A stretch of DNA of 44,402 nt from an uncultured Ectothiorhodospiraceae bacterium (GCA_913055615.1 CAJXKK010000023.1:1-44402); one strand, 5' to 3'. Counted from the stretch's first letter, positions 34,488-43,364 are shown. Notes: generated by a model from the sequence alone, not told the origin. Numbers and translations: made by a program.

Positions 34488-36194
34488 TCAGCCCGCGTTG
34501 TCGATCCGGCGCTGCGGTGCGCCCTCTCGCTGCGTCTTCTCCCAGTCGCCCGGGGCGAAGCTGTCGACCCCGGCGGGCGCCAGCGGCTGGCGACCCAGGA
34601 TGTGATCGGCGGCCTTCTCCCCGATCATGATCGTCGGCGCGTTAATGTTGCCGTTGGTGACGTTCGGCATGATGGAGGAGTCGACCACGCGCAGGTTCTC
34701 GACACCGTGGACTCGGCACTCGGGGTCGACCACCGCCATCTCGTCCTTGCCCATGCGGCACGTGCCGCATGGGTGATAAGCCGTTTCGAGGTTCCTGGCC
34801 AGCCAGTGGTCGAGCTCATCGTCGGTCTGCACATCCTCGCCGGGCTCGATCTCCCGGCCGCGATACTCGTCGAACGCGGGTTGGGCGAAGATCTCGCGCG
34901 TAAGGCGCACGCCTGATCGCCAGGCCTCTCGATCCTCTTCCTCGGCGAGATAGTTGAAGAACATGCGCGGCGGTGCCGCCGGGTCCTTGGAGCGCAGGCG
35001 GACCCAGCCGCGGCTCTTCGGCTGGTTGTGCCCGAGGTGGGCCTGGAAGCCGTGGCCCTTCGCAGCCCTGGATCCGTCGTAGGCAATCGCGCCGGCGAGG
35101 AAGTGGTACTGGATATCCGGGTACTTGAGTCCGGCCCGGCTGCGGATGTAGCCGTTGGACTCCATGTGATTCGTCGCCCCGTGACCCCGCCTGCTCAGCA
35201 GCCAGCGCGCGCCGATCCAGGCCTGGCCCAGCGGATTGAGCCAGCCGTTGAGTGTGATCTTTTGCGTGCACTCTTGCTGGATCAGGGCCTCGAGATGATC
35301 GTGCAGATTCTCGCCGACCCCGGGCAGATCGTGCACGACATCGATGCCGTGCTCGCGCAGGTGCTCGCCAGGTCCGATCCCCGACAGCATGAGCAGCTTG
35401 GGCGAATTGAAGGCGCTCGCGCAGAGCAACACCTCCCTGCGCGCTCGCACCCGGAACGTGCGATCGCCCTGGCGGTACTCGACGCCGACGGCTTTTTTGC
35501 CGTCCATGATCACGCGCTCCGTGAGCGCGCGCATCTCCAGATGCAGGTTGCCGCGCTTGAGCGCCGGCTTGAGATAGGCGTTGGCGGTGGATGCCCGAAC
35601 ACCGTTACGCACCGACATGTCCATGCGGCAGAAGCCTTCCTGGCGATAGCCGTTGTAGTCCGCGGTCTCCCCGTAGCCGGCCTGCTCGCCAGCCTTGATG
35701 AAGGCGCGGTACAGCGGGTTCTTCATGTTGTTGCCGTTGCACACGCCGACCGGGCCACTCGCGCCGCGGTACTCATCCTCGCCGTAGACACATTCCTCGG
35801 CGCGCCTGAAGTACGGCACCACATCCTGGTAGTTCCAGCCATCGGCGCCCATCTCCGCCCATTGCTCGAAGTCGCCGCGCGAGCCGCGCACAAACGCCAT
35901 CCCGTTGATCGAAGAGGAGCCACCGATGACCTTGCCCCGCGCCTGGTGGATGGTGCGGTTGTTCAAGCCCGGCTCGGGCTCCGTATACATTTCCCAATCG
36001 AACTTCGGCTTGTTCAACGGGATCGACAGAGCAGTCGGCATCTGAATGAAAATGGAGTTGTCCTTGCCCCCGAACTCCAGGACCAGCACCTCGTGCTGCC
36101 CGTGCGCGCTGAGCCGATCCGCGAGGACCGAACCCGCCGACCCCGCACCCACGATCACGTAGTCGAAAGCCTGATCGAATTCACTGTCGTTCAT
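34488..36194 (-). CDS. betA: BetA, choline dehydrogenase (GMC oxidoreductase)
   Basis: 568-aa FAD enzyme oxidising choline to betaine aldehyde, first step of glycine-betaine synthesis, membrane-associated. Seen: FAD-binding DYVIVGAGSAGSVLADRLS at the N-terminus, GMC signature 1 (GKVIGGSSSINGMAFVRGS), signature 2 near CASAFNSPKLLMLSGIGP, and the C-terminal active-site region YHPCGTCRMGKD and NGNINAPTIMIGEKAAD. AGGAG lies seven bases before the ATG. It is divergent from betI-betB, unlike the usual betIBA operon, sharing a 242-bp control region. It ends 39 bp from the convergent nuclease gene with no clear terminator between. Confidence 0.96.
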   Translation of the reverse strand: MNDSEFDQAFDYVIVGAGSAGSVLADRLSAHGQHEVLVLEFGGKDNSIFIQMPTALSIPLNKPKFDWEMYTEPEPGLNNRTIHQARGKVIGGSSSINGMAFVRGSRGDFEQWAEMGADGWNYQDVVPYFRRAEECVYGEDEYRGASGPVGVCNGNNMKNPLYRAFIKAGEQAGYGETADYNGYRQEGFCRMDMSVRNGVRASTANAYLKPALKRGNLHLEMRALTERVIMDGKKAVGVEYRQGDRTFRVRARREVLLCASAFNSPKLLMLSGIGPGEHLREHGIDVVHDLPGVGENLHDHLEALIQQECTQKITLNGWLNPLGQAWIGARWLLSRRGHGATNHMESNGYIRSRAGLKYPDIQYHFLAGAIAYDGSRAAKGHGFQAHLGHNQPKSRGWVRLRSKDPAAPPRMFFNYLAEEEDREAWRSGVRLTREIFAQPAFDEYRGREIEPGEDVQTDDELDHWLARNLETAYHPCGTCRMGKDEMAVVDPECRVHGVENLRVVDSSIMPNVTNGNINAPTIMIGEKAADHILGRQPLAPAGVDSFAPGDWEKTQREGAPQRRIDNAG

Positions 36195-36377
36195 GTCTAC
36201 TCCTGGTCAAGGGATGCGCGCCCCGGGGGCGGCGCACTGTCGGCCGCCGGCCAACGGCTGAAGAACCACTCATGCGCTCCGGCATCGGCGCGCCGCCCGG
36301 CATCCCCATTGGGCGAGCTTCGGGTCACCTGAAGCGGGTATCGACACCCATGCGACCCGGAGGCAAGCGGTTTTTTA

Positions 36378-36406
36378 TTTGATCGTTCAAAAATAATCGG
36401 TAAGAT
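36378..36406 (+). promoter_or_regulatory. BetI operator and betIB promoter candidate
   Basis: The inverted repeat TTTGA-TCGT-TCAAA (36378-36391) resembles the TTGAACGTTCAA-type sites bound by BetI repressors. It overlaps a promoter-like pair TTGATC and TAAGAT with a 16-bp spacer (36379-36406), 30 bp before the betI ATG. The stretch 36371-36416 is AT-rich against the GC-rich background. Being central to the divergent betA/betIB region, the site could control both directions. Confidence 0.6.
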
Positions 36407-36436
36407 GTATGGTAAATGTGAGGAGACACAGGGGCA

Positions 36437-37066
36437 ATGCCGAAGGTTGGGATGCAACCGATCCGGCGCCGCCAACTGATCGATGCGACCATCCGCACGA
36501 TAGAGGCCCACGGTTTCGCGGACACGACCATTTCCCGCATCAGCCAGGCGGCCGGGCTGTCGAGCGGGATCATCGGCCACTACTTCGGTGGCAAGAATGC
36601 GCTGCTCGAAGCGACGATGCGTTCCGTGCTCACCGATCTGCAGCGCGAGATGGCCCTGCGCCTTCGCCAGGCGCAGGACCCGGTCAGCCGCATCGAGGCG
36701 ATACTCGGCGCCAATTTCGCGACCGAGCAGTCAACGCCGGCGATCTGTGCCGCGTGGCTGTCGTTTTACGCACAGGTGCCGCATTCGCGGCAACTCAGGC
36801 GCTTGCACCGCGTCTATGTCCGGCGCCTGCGGTCGAACCTGCAACATGCGTTCACCCAGCTGCTGCCGCGTGCGGCCGCGGAGCAGGCCGCCGAAGGCAT
36901 GAGCGCGATGATCGACGGCATATGGGTCCGCGCCGCGCTGGCGCGCCGCTCCCCGGATAACGCGGGGGCGCATGCGCTGGCCGACGACTACCTGCGCATG
37001 CTTCTGGAACACCGCCATGCCGACAGGGCCCCCTCAAAAAACGGACGGCCCGCACGGATCTACTGA
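36437..37066 (+). CDS. betI: BetI, TetR-family repressor of choline genes
   Basis: 209-aa choline-sensing repressor. Seen: an N-terminal TetR HTH (residues 8-60: RRRQLIDATIRTIEAHGFADTTISRISQAAGLSSGIIGHYFGGKNALLEATMR), the very conserved BetI recognition helix with GIIGHYF, and the ligand domain with AAWLSFYAQVPHSRQLRRLHRVY. The ATG is preceded by AGGGG. betB begins 17 bp after it. In this family choline relieves repression. Confidence 0.95.
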   Translation: MPKVGMQPIRRRQLIDATIRTIEAHGFADTTISRISQAAGLSSGIIGHYFGGKNALLEATMRSVLTDLQREMALRLRQAQDPVSRIEAILGANFATEQSTPAICAAWLSFYAQVPHSRQLRRLHRVYVRRLRSNLQHAFTQLLPRAAAEQAAEGMSAMIDGIWVRAALARRSPDNAGAHALADDYLRMLLEHRHADRAPSKNGRPARIY

Positions 37067-37083
37067 AAGCGGAGAGGTCTTTT

Positions 37084-38547
37084 ATGCAAGTCGAGTACAC
37101 GAAAATGTTCATCGATGGGTCCTGGTGCGATAGCGACTCAGGTGAGACCTTCGAGAACATCAATGCGGCCAACGGCGAGACGATCGCCCGGATCCCGCTC
37201 GCCGGGCACAGCGATGTCGATCGGGCAGTCCAGGCCGCCGCGCGGGCGCAGCGCGAATGGGCCCGCTGGACGCCGGCCGAGCGCGGTCGCGTACTGCGGC
37301 GTGCCGCGCAACTTCTGCGCGAGAACGTCGAAGAGATTGCGCGACTCGAGAGTCTGGACACCGGTCGCCCGATCCAGGAGACCCCGGAGGCCGATGTCGA
37401 ATCCGGCGCCGCTTGCCTTGAATACTTCGGCGGCATTGCCGCGGGTATCGAGGGTGAATACGGCGACCTCTCGCGAGCGTTCTACTACACCCGACGCGAA
37501 CCCCTTGGCGTATGCGCGGGCATTGGTGCCTGGAACTACCCGTTGCAGATCGCGTGCTGGAAGTCGGCACCCGCGCTGGCGACCGGCAACGCCATGGTCT
37601 TCAAGCCGGCCGAGCTGACGCCTCTGACTGCCACACGTCTCGCCGCCATCTATCGCGAGGCCGGGCTGCCTGACGGCCTGTTCAACGTGGTGCATGGCTT
37701 CGCCGAGACCGGGCAGGCGATGACCGAACACCACGGTGTCGCCAAGGTCTCGTTCACGGGTGAGGCCGGCACCGGCAAGAAGGTGATGGGCAGCGCGGCC
37801 GGCACGCTCAAGCAGGTGACGATGGAACTGGGCGGCAAATCGCCGCTCGTGATCTTCGCCGACGCCAATATCGACGAGGCCGTATCGGCCGCGATGATGG
37901 CCAACTTCTACAGCCAGGGCGAGATCTGCACCAACGGAACGCGGGTGTTCGTGGACGCCTCGATCGAGGAGGAATTCCTCGAACGCCTGCGCCAGCGCAC
38001 CGAGAAGCTCAAGCTCGGCGATCCAATGAACCCGGATACCCAGGTCGGACCACTGATCTCGAAGGAACACATGGAAGTCGTGCTAGGCTACATGGAGGAC
38101 GGCAAGGCGAGTAGCGCGCGCCTGGTAACCGGTGGCGAGCGAGCCACCGGCGGTGAACTCGACAAGGGTGCGTGGGTCCTGCCCACTATCTTCGCCGGCT
38201 GTAGCGACGACATGGAGATCGTCCGCGAAGAGATATTCGGCCCGGTGATGTCGGTACTGACCTTCGACGACGAGGACGAGGTCCTGCGCCGCGCCAACGA
38301 TACGGAGTACGGACTCGCCGCCGGGCTTTTCACACGTGATCTGACGCGAGCCCACCGGGTAGCCGCAGCGCTCCAGGCCGGTGTCGTCTGGGTGAACAGC
38401 TACAACGTCACGCCGATCGAGATGCCTTTCGGTGGCGTCAAGGGCTCAGGAATCGGTCGCGAGAACGGGCATGCGGCGATCGAATTCTATACTCAGCGCA
38501 AGAGCGTATATGTTGAACTGGAAGGCGTGGACTGCGCCTACGACTGA
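37084..38547 (+). CDS. betB: BetB, betaine aldehyde dehydrogenase
   Basis: 487-aa NAD(P)+-dependent aldehyde dehydrogenase converting betaine aldehyde to glycine betaine. Seen: IGAWNYPLQIACWKSAPALATGNAMVFKPAE (cofactor side), the catalytic base E248 in VTMELGGKSP, and the nucleophile C282 in GEICTNGTRVFVD. The C-terminal oligomerisation part has MPFGGVKGSGIGRENG and FYTQRKSVYVEL. The ribosome site is GGAG before the ATG. It forms an operon with betI. Confidence 0.96.
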   Translation: MQVEYTKMFIDGSWCDSDSGETFENINAANGETIARIPLAGHSDVDRAVQAAARAQREWARWTPAERGRVLRRAAQLLRENVEEIARLESLDTGRPIQETPEADVESGAACLEYFGGIAAGIEGEYGDLSRAFYYTRREPLGVCAGIGAWNYPLQIACWKSAPALATGNAMVFKPAELTPLTATRLAAIYREAGLPDGLFNVVHGFAETGQAMTEHHGVAKVSFTGEAGTGKKVMGSAAGTLKQVTMELGGKSPLVIFADANIDEAVSAAMMANFYSQGEICTNGTRVFVDASIEEEFLERLRQRTEKLKLGDPMNPDTQVGPLISKEHMEVVLGYMEDGKASSARLVTGGERATGGELDKGAWVLPTIFAGCSDDMEIVREEIFGPVMSVLTFDDEDEVLRRANDTEYGLAAGLFTRDLTRAHRVAAALQAGVVWVNSYNVTPIEMPFGGVKGSGIGRENGHAAIEFYTQRKSVYVELEGVDCAYD

Positions 38548-38720
38548 ACGAACTGGATCGTGCCGACTCACCGATCATGCGGATGGGCGTGAGCGGCAGC
38601 CAAGGCAGCGCTGACGCGGCGGGCGGAAAGGCCGTACCGCGTCGGCACACCTCACCCCGGCGGGGGTATACAGCCGGGTTTCGCCAGCGGAGCGCAGCGA
38701 CATGTCGCCACGCGCTCCCG

Positions 38721-38739
38721 GATCGGCCGATGGCCGATC
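38721..38739. promoter_or_regulatory. Inverted repeat upstream of choX-like gene, possible operator
   Basis: A perfect 8-bp inverted repeat GATCGGCC-GAT-GGCCGATC, ending 32 bp before the ATG of the choline-binding protein gene. It could be a repressor site or a small hairpin in the leader. It does not resemble the BetI-type site before betI. No good -35/-10 was found next to it. Confidence 0.4.
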
Positions 38740-38771
38740 ACGAACACAACTTCACAAGGGTGGAGGTTTTA

Positions 38772-39743
38772 ATGATGAAACGAACCATTACGGCACTCGC
38801 GGCAACGGCGGCGCTGGCCATCGGCTCCACGGCGTCTGCCCAGGAGGAAGCGTCCTGCGGCACCATTGAGCTCGGCCAGGTGAACTGGACCGGCGTCTCC
38901 GCGAAAACCGAGACGGCCGCCTGGATGCTCGAGGAGATGGGTTATGACGTGAACGTGACGACGGCATCCGTGCCGATCATGTTCCAGTCCATGGCCGGCG
39001 ATGATCTGGACGCCTTCCTTGGTCTGTGGCTGCCGACGCAGCGCAGCATGGTCAAGGAGCATATGGTCAAGGGCGATATCGATATCGTCACGAAGAACCT
39101 GAAAGGCGCCAAGTACACGGTCGGCGTCAACAAGGCCGCCTGGGAAGCCGGGGTACGGCATTTCGAGGACCTGGCGGAGAATGCCGACAAGTTCGACGGC
39201 AGGATCCTCGGGATCGAGGCCGGCAACGACGGCAACCAGATCATCAAGCAGATGATCGAAGATGACGCCTATGGCATGGGCGATCTCGAACTCCAGCCCT
39301 CCAGCGAGGCGGGCATGCTGACCGAGGTCCAGCGGCGGATCGACCGCGACAAATGGGCGGCCTGGCTCGCCTGGGCGCCGCACCCGATGAACATCAACAT
39401 CGACCTCGAGTTCCTCAACGGTGGTGAGGACTACTGGGGCCCGAACCAGGGCGGCGCGACGGTCTACACGCAGACGCGTGAAGGCTATGCCTGGAGCTGC
39501 CAGAATGTCGGCCAGTTCCTCGAGAACTATGAGTTCACGGTCGAGGAACAGTCCACGATGGCGGGCTACGTTATCAACGAAGAAATGGACTACGCCGACG
39601 CCGGCCAGAAGCTCGTCAAGGAGCAGCCGGAACTGCTGGAGCGCTGGTTCGCGCAGGGCGGCACATACCAGACCGGCCCGGTGAAAACCGCTGACGGTGA
39701 GAGCAACGCGAAGGATGCCGTCAGCAAGGCCCTCGGCCTTTGA
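38772..39743 (+). CDS. choX: ChoX-like choline/betaine ABC substrate-binding protein
   Basis: 323 aa from the ATG at 38772 (GGAGG upstream; a second ATG follows at once). The signal peptide ends near STASA/QEEAS; no lipobox. Belongs to the OpuAC/ProX-type binding proteins and looks closest to ChoX: Trp-bearing segments VNWTGVSAKTE, DAFLGLWLPTQRSM and WLAWAPHPMN, plus GIEAGNDGNQIIKQMI, SSEAGMLTEVQRRI and YWGPNQGGATVYTQTREGY. These Trp/Tyr residues form the quaternary-ammonium cage in the family. No permease or ATPase gene accompanies it, so the transporter partner must lie elsewhere. A strong terminator follows. Confidence 0.88.
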   Translation: MMKRTITALAATAALAIGSTASAQEEASCGTIELGQVNWTGVSAKTETAAWMLEEMGYDVNVTTASVPIMFQSMAGDDLDAFLGLWLPTQRSMVKEHMVKGDIDIVTKNLKGAKYTVGVNKAAWEAGVRHFEDLAENADKFDGRILGIEAGNDGNQIIKQMIEDDAYGMGDLELQPSSEAGMLTEVQRRIDRDKWAAWLAWAPHPMNINIDLEFLNGGEDYWGPNQGGATVYTQTREGYAWSCQNVGQFLENYEFTVEEQSTMAGYVINEEMDYADAGQKLVKEQPELLERWFAQGGTYQTGPVKTADGESNAKDAVSKALGL

Positions 39744-39773
39744 TCGCGCATCGCTGAGAAGCGTTTGCGACCG

Positions 39774-39807
39774 ACACCCCGCGCTTCGGCGCGGGGTGTT
39801 TTTGTTT
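39774..39807 (+). terminator. Rho-independent terminator after choX
   Basis: 11-bp perfect stem ACACCCCGCGC / GCGCGGGGTGT around a TTCG tetraloop, followed by TTTTTGTTT. It lies 31 bp after the choX stop codon. A textbook intrinsic terminator, the clearest in the window. Confidence 0.95.
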
Positions 39808-40291
39808 CGGCGTCCCTGCCGAGACCGGTATCACCAGCGGCTGGCCACATTCCGGTACTGCCGTATAATCGCCCCATTCGGACACGGCCTCCGGCATTCC
39901 AATGACGGCTTCGCAAGACCGGATTCACCGCTCCCGTGGCACTCGGCGGCAGTTCCAGCGCGCACAGGCTCGCTACCCGTCCCCGTGAGCGGTACCGGCG
40001 CCACCCGAGGGCCGGGACCATGGGCACGTGCACCAAACGAATAAAATGGCTCACAGCGGAGGCTTGATAAACGGTTGCATCCGTGGCCTGGCAGCCGCCC
40101 GCCACGGACCGCTCGGGCATGAACCCTGAATGCAATGGCCTGAGCGACCTGCAATGCCCGAACACGTAAGCGAACCACATGGCGCAGTCCCCGCGAAACC
40201 GGCCAAAGAGCCGGGTTATTTGATCACCACGGAATTGTCAGCGGCCCGCTGAATGTGATGAGACCAACGGGTTAACGAGGCGCGACCGACT
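39808..40291. other. 484-bp intergenic region with an isolated promoter-like site
   Basis: Between the choX terminator and the channel gene. It contains a perfect TATAAT at 39864-39869 with TGGCCA 16 bp upstream (39842-39847), which would direct plus-strand transcription about 420 bp before the channel start. A short open frame from 39902 encodes only 28 residues and looks unconvincing. A weak stem (AACCGGC/GCCGGGTT with a bulge) followed by ATTTG is near 40195-40220. Together this could be a small non-coding transcript, or a long leader for the channel gene. Confidence 0.35.
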
Positions 40292-40792
40292 ATGGGCGAC
40301 ATCGGCTGGGATGAATGGATGGTAGTCGCTGTTACAGCGGCCATCGTCACGATCGCGGTGACGTTTCACTTCGAGGTGATCAACGTCCTTACGCGCTGGG
40401 CGCACAGACGGGCGCGCAACTCGGCGGCCGGACACGCAAGCCGCATCACCTTGCTGGTGATCATGTTCGCGCTATTGTTAAGCCACATCGTCGAGGTCTG
40501 GCTTTTTGCCGTCGGCTACTGGGGGCTGGCTGCCACCGGCAACCACGGTCACGTCATCGGCTACGAGCAATTCACCCTGCTCGACCATGTCTACTTCTCG
40601 GCGACCAACTACACCACCGTGGGCTGGGGCGATCTCAGCGCCGTCGGTCCGTTACGCTTTCTCGCCGGTACCGAGGCATTGACTGGCTTCCTGCTGCTCA
40701 CCTGGTCCGCCTCGTTTACATTCCTGGTCATGGGCAGGATATGGGGCTACAGGGACACGGAAAAAATCGGCCCCGAAGGCGAAGGGTCCTGA
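40292..40792 (+). CDS. Small potassium-channel-like protein (Ion_trans_2 family)
   Basis: 166 aa. Seen: TM1 at about 9-30, TM2 at about 52-80, a pore loop with TTVGWGD (108-114), and TM3 at about 122-148. The pore unit is thus TM2-P-TM3 with an extra N-terminal helix, no voltage sensor and no RCK/TrkA-N regulatory domain. The selectivity filter has Trp in place of the usual Tyr (GWG for GYG), a variant I recall in small proteobacterial channels of this family. Probable K+ channel in the inner membrane. It stands alone, convergent with the OmpW gene. Confidence 0.82.
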   Translation: MGDIGWDEWMVVAVTAAIVTIAVTFHFEVINVLTRWAHRRARNSAAGHASRITLLVIMFALLLSHIVEVWLFAVGYWGLAATGNHGHVIGYEQFTLLDHVYFSATNYTTVGWGDLSAVGPLRFLAGTEALTGFLLLTWSASFTFLVMGRIWGYRDTEKIGPEGEGS

Positions 40793-40894
40793 ATAAACGG
40801 GGCAAGTCTTACATCAATCAGTTTCGGACCTGCACAATGCGACTTGGCGTGCATTCACGGGATGATTGAACATAAAACCTGCCCCGTCGTGTAC

Positions 40895-41587
40895 TCAGAA
40901 TCGGTAGCCGATGCCGATATTGGTCACCCACGGGTCGATATCGACATCCACTTTTGTGGAGCCCGTCGCGGTCTTGACCTCGGTTTCCGCCTCGATGCGG
41001 ATATAGCGCACACCCGCGTTCAGCAACCAGCCGTTGCCGAGTTCGTAGTCGACACCCACCTGGCCTGCGAAGCCCATCGAGTCGTCGATATCGATATCCG
41101 TCACGCCGGCCGCCGCGGCCTCGGAATCGACGTCCTCGTCCGAGAATATCGTATAGTTCACCCCCACACCCACATAGGGGCGGAACTGCGACCCCGTGTC
41201 GAAGTGATACTGGGCGCTCAGGGTCGGCGGCAGGTGTTTGACCGAGCCGAGTTCCGTTCCGTTCAGTGCCCCGCCATCGATGGACAGATCATGTTCAAAC
41301 TGGGTCGATGCCAGCAGCTCGATCGCGATCTGATCAGTCACGAAATAGCCGGCGGTCAGTCCGAGGCCCGTCTGAGAGTCCACCTCGACATCCGACCCCG
41401 ACAGTGTCGTCGCGAGCTCCCCGCTGACACTCCCCGTGTCGTCGTTCGGGGAGACGTTCGTAATACTGCCACGCACGATCCAGTCCCCGGCCTTCGCCGC
41501 GGTCGCCTGCCCGGCCGCCAGCATGAGAACAGGTGTCGCTACCAGGAGAATCGGCAGGGAATGCTGCCGAATACGGCTGTTTTTCAT
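40895..41587 (-). CDS. ompW: OmpW-family outer-membrane protein
   Basis: 230 aa from the ATG at 41587 (GGAGG eight bases upstream); in-frame sequence further upstream lacks a ribosome site. The signal peptide ends near GQATA/AKAG. The mature part shows the OmpW pattern: GDWIVRGSITNVSPNDDTG, GLTAGYFVTDQIAIELLAST, LPPTLSAQYHF, FRPYVGVGVNYTIF, LNAGVRYI, and a C-terminal NIGIGYRF with terminal Phe for BAM recognition. An eight-stranded beta-barrel for small hydrophobic or charged solutes; expression in this family often responds to salt. The protein is rich in Asp/Glu. Confidence 0.92.
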   Translation of the reverse strand: MKNSRIRQHSLPILLVATPVLMLAAGQATAAKAGDWIVRGSITNVSPNDDTGSVSGELATTLSGSDVEVDSQTGLGLTAGYFVTDQIAIELLASTQFEHDLSIDGGALNGTELGSVKHLPPTLSAQYHFDTGSQFRPYVGVGVNYTIFSDEDVDSEAAAAGVTDIDIDDSMGFAGQVGVDYELGNGWLLNAGVRYIRIEAETEVKTATGSTKVDVDIDPWVTNIGIGYRF

Positions 41588-41844
41588 TGCAATACCTCCG
41601 GTTATCAAATTACGCCCATCAACGACGGGACTGAACATCATTATGTGCCCCGGTCTGCGAGTGGATTTTGATCTCGGTCAACTCGACGTGATGCAGTGTT
41701 CGGTGTCGCCGTGACATCGGTGAGCTCGCTCGCTCAGGCGGGCAATATCGGGTCAGACCAGAGGTGTTGCGGAAAGTTCGCTTATCGGTCATCCTGGACA
41801 CTCAGATCGCCATCCTCCCCATCATCGCCCTCCCCGCCTTCCTC

Positions 41845-42011
41845 CAGGAGCCTGTCCGGGAAATCCGTGCCGTAGCGAGCGCGTGGCACAGCGAGTGTAT
41901 TTTCGCCATCGTGAAACGAGCATGGTGGGTGCCATGTGAGTTGAACGATCGCGAAAAGACGCCGCTGTGGTACGCGCGCAGTAGGTACATGGTTTCCCGG
42001 ACAGGCTCCTG
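41845..42011. repeat. MITE-like element with long inverted repeats
   Basis: Perfect 19-bp inverted repeats CAGGAGCCTGTCCGGGAAA (41845-41863) and its complement (41993-42011) enclose 129 bp. The next 20 or so bases inward are also imperfectly inverted (CCGTGCCGTAGCGAGCGCG against CCATGTACCTACTGCGCGCG), making arms of about 40 bp. No transposase gene is inside and no clear target-site duplication was found. It lies in the 41588-42248 interval between ompW and rsgA. The rest of that 661-bp gap shows no convincing gene; open frames on both strands there look random. Confidence 0.75.
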
Positions 42012-42248
42012 GGCGGATCCGCAGACCAAGGTCGTTGCGCGAGTCCGCGTTGCCGAGGGCCTCGTCGCGGCTGATCCGCCCCGAGCGGCAACGCCAGCCC
42101 ATGGCAGCGCGGCTATGCTTGTGGCACCGATGAAACGCCCATACCTCGATTGTAACAGCGGGCGACGGCACCAGAGCGCAAGTGGAATACCTGCCGGCCC
42201 CACCGCCGTGCGATTATGCGCTGACGGATCGACTCCCGGCGGAACGGC

Positions 42249-43295
42249 ATGGGCAATGACAAACTGAACCGGCGTCAGCGCTGGCGTCTGGCCAAGGTCG
42301 AGGAAGAGCGTGACAAACGTTCGCGTCGCCAACTGGCGGCGCAGGAAGCCGATGTGGCGAGCGACCTCACCGATCCCTGTCCCGGCCTGATTACGGCGCA
42401 CCATGGCGGCAAGGTGGAAGTCCGCGGTGACGATGGCCGGCATCATCGCTGCCACCTCCGTGCCAGCCTCGATCCAGTGGTCGTAGGCGATCATGTGAGC
42501 TGGCGGGCGGCGCGGAACGCGGGCGACGGTGTCGTCGTGGAACTCTCCGCGCGCACGAACGTCATTCGGCGACCGGACCGGTACGGCAAGCTGAAGCCGG
42601 TCGCCGCCAACCTCGATCAGCTGTTCATCGTATTCGCGCCATTGCCGATACCGTCCAGCGAGTTCCTCGACCGCTATCTGGTGGCCGCGGAACTGAGCGG
42701 CGTGCCGCCTCGTCTGATCCTGAACAAGGCCGACCTGATCGATGACAGGACGCGCGTGCGCCTGGACGAACTGTGTGCGATGTACCGGCACATCGGCTAT
42801 CCCGTTCTCGAGGTCTCGGCGACCGAAGGCACGGGTATCGAGCGGCTGACAGAGCGACTCGCCGGGGGCACCAGCGCCCTGGTCGGACCATCGGGGGTCG
42901 GCAAGTCATCGCTTATGAATGCCCTGCTGCCCGATGCCGGCGCGAAAACCGGTGCCTTATGGGCCCAATCGGGTACCGGGCGAAATACCACCCGGGCTTC
43001 GCGCCTGCTCGGCCTACCCAATGAAGGCGATCTGATCGATTCCCCGGGCATCGGGGAGTTCGGCCTGTGGAACGTCGACAGGGAAGACCTGCTGCGTGGT
43101 TACATCGAGTTGCAACCGCTGGCGGGGCAGTGTCGCTTCCGCAACTGCTCCCATCGGCACGAACCGGGTTGTGCCCTGCTCGAGGCGGTGAATCGTGGCG
43201 CCATCAGCCGCGAGCGCCTGGCCAACTTCGAGCGGATCGCCGCCGCCCAGGGCGAGATGGGTCGAAAAGGACGCTGGCAACGCGCGGAGGACTGA
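42249..43295 (+). CDS. rsgA: RsgA, small-subunit biogenesis GTPase
   Basis: 348-aa circularly permuted GTPase that helps mature the 30S ribosomal subunit. Seen: an N-terminal basic segment and OB fold (about 40-110); motifs in permuted order G4 NKAD (159-162), G1 GPSGVGKS (213-220), G2 region GRNTTRAS, G3 DSPG (264-267); and the zinc finger with C295, C300, H302 and C308. Full length. The gene stands alone, with the MITE-like element upstream. The start ATG at 42249 has no strong ribosome site. Confidence 0.95.
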   Translation: MGNDKLNRRQRWRLAKVEEERDKRSRRQLAAQEADVASDLTDPCPGLITAHHGGKVEVRGDDGRHHRCHLRASLDPVVVGDHVSWRAARNAGDGVVVELSARTNVIRRPDRYGKLKPVAANLDQLFIVFAPLPIPSSEFLDRYLVAAELSGVPPRLILNKADLIDDRTRVRLDELCAMYRHIGYPVLEVSATEGTGIERLTERLAGGTSALVGPSGVGKSSLMNALLPDAGAKTGALWAQSGTGRNTTRASRLLGLPNEGDLIDSPGIGEFGLWNVDREDLLRGYIELQPLAGQCRFRNCSHRHEPGCALLEAVNRGAISRERLANFERIAAAQGEMGRKGRWQRAED

Positions 43296-43364
43296 ACAGG
43301 AGGCTGTGCGCTAAACCATCTGCCGGCTGACGTCGGCCACGTCGAGGGTGAAAAGGTCCGCGGC

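Noticed and set aside
40797-40887. 8-bp inverted repeat ACGGGGCA/TGCCCCGT between the channel and ompW genes
   Set aside because: The arms are separated by 75 bases and lack T-runs, so it is unlikely to be a bidirectional terminator; chance is enough to explain it.
41764-42267. Open frame of 167 codons between ompW and rsgA, and minus-strand frames in the same place
   Set aside because: They run through the inverted-repeat element, have no recognisable motif or ribosome site, and differ in composition from neighbouring genes.
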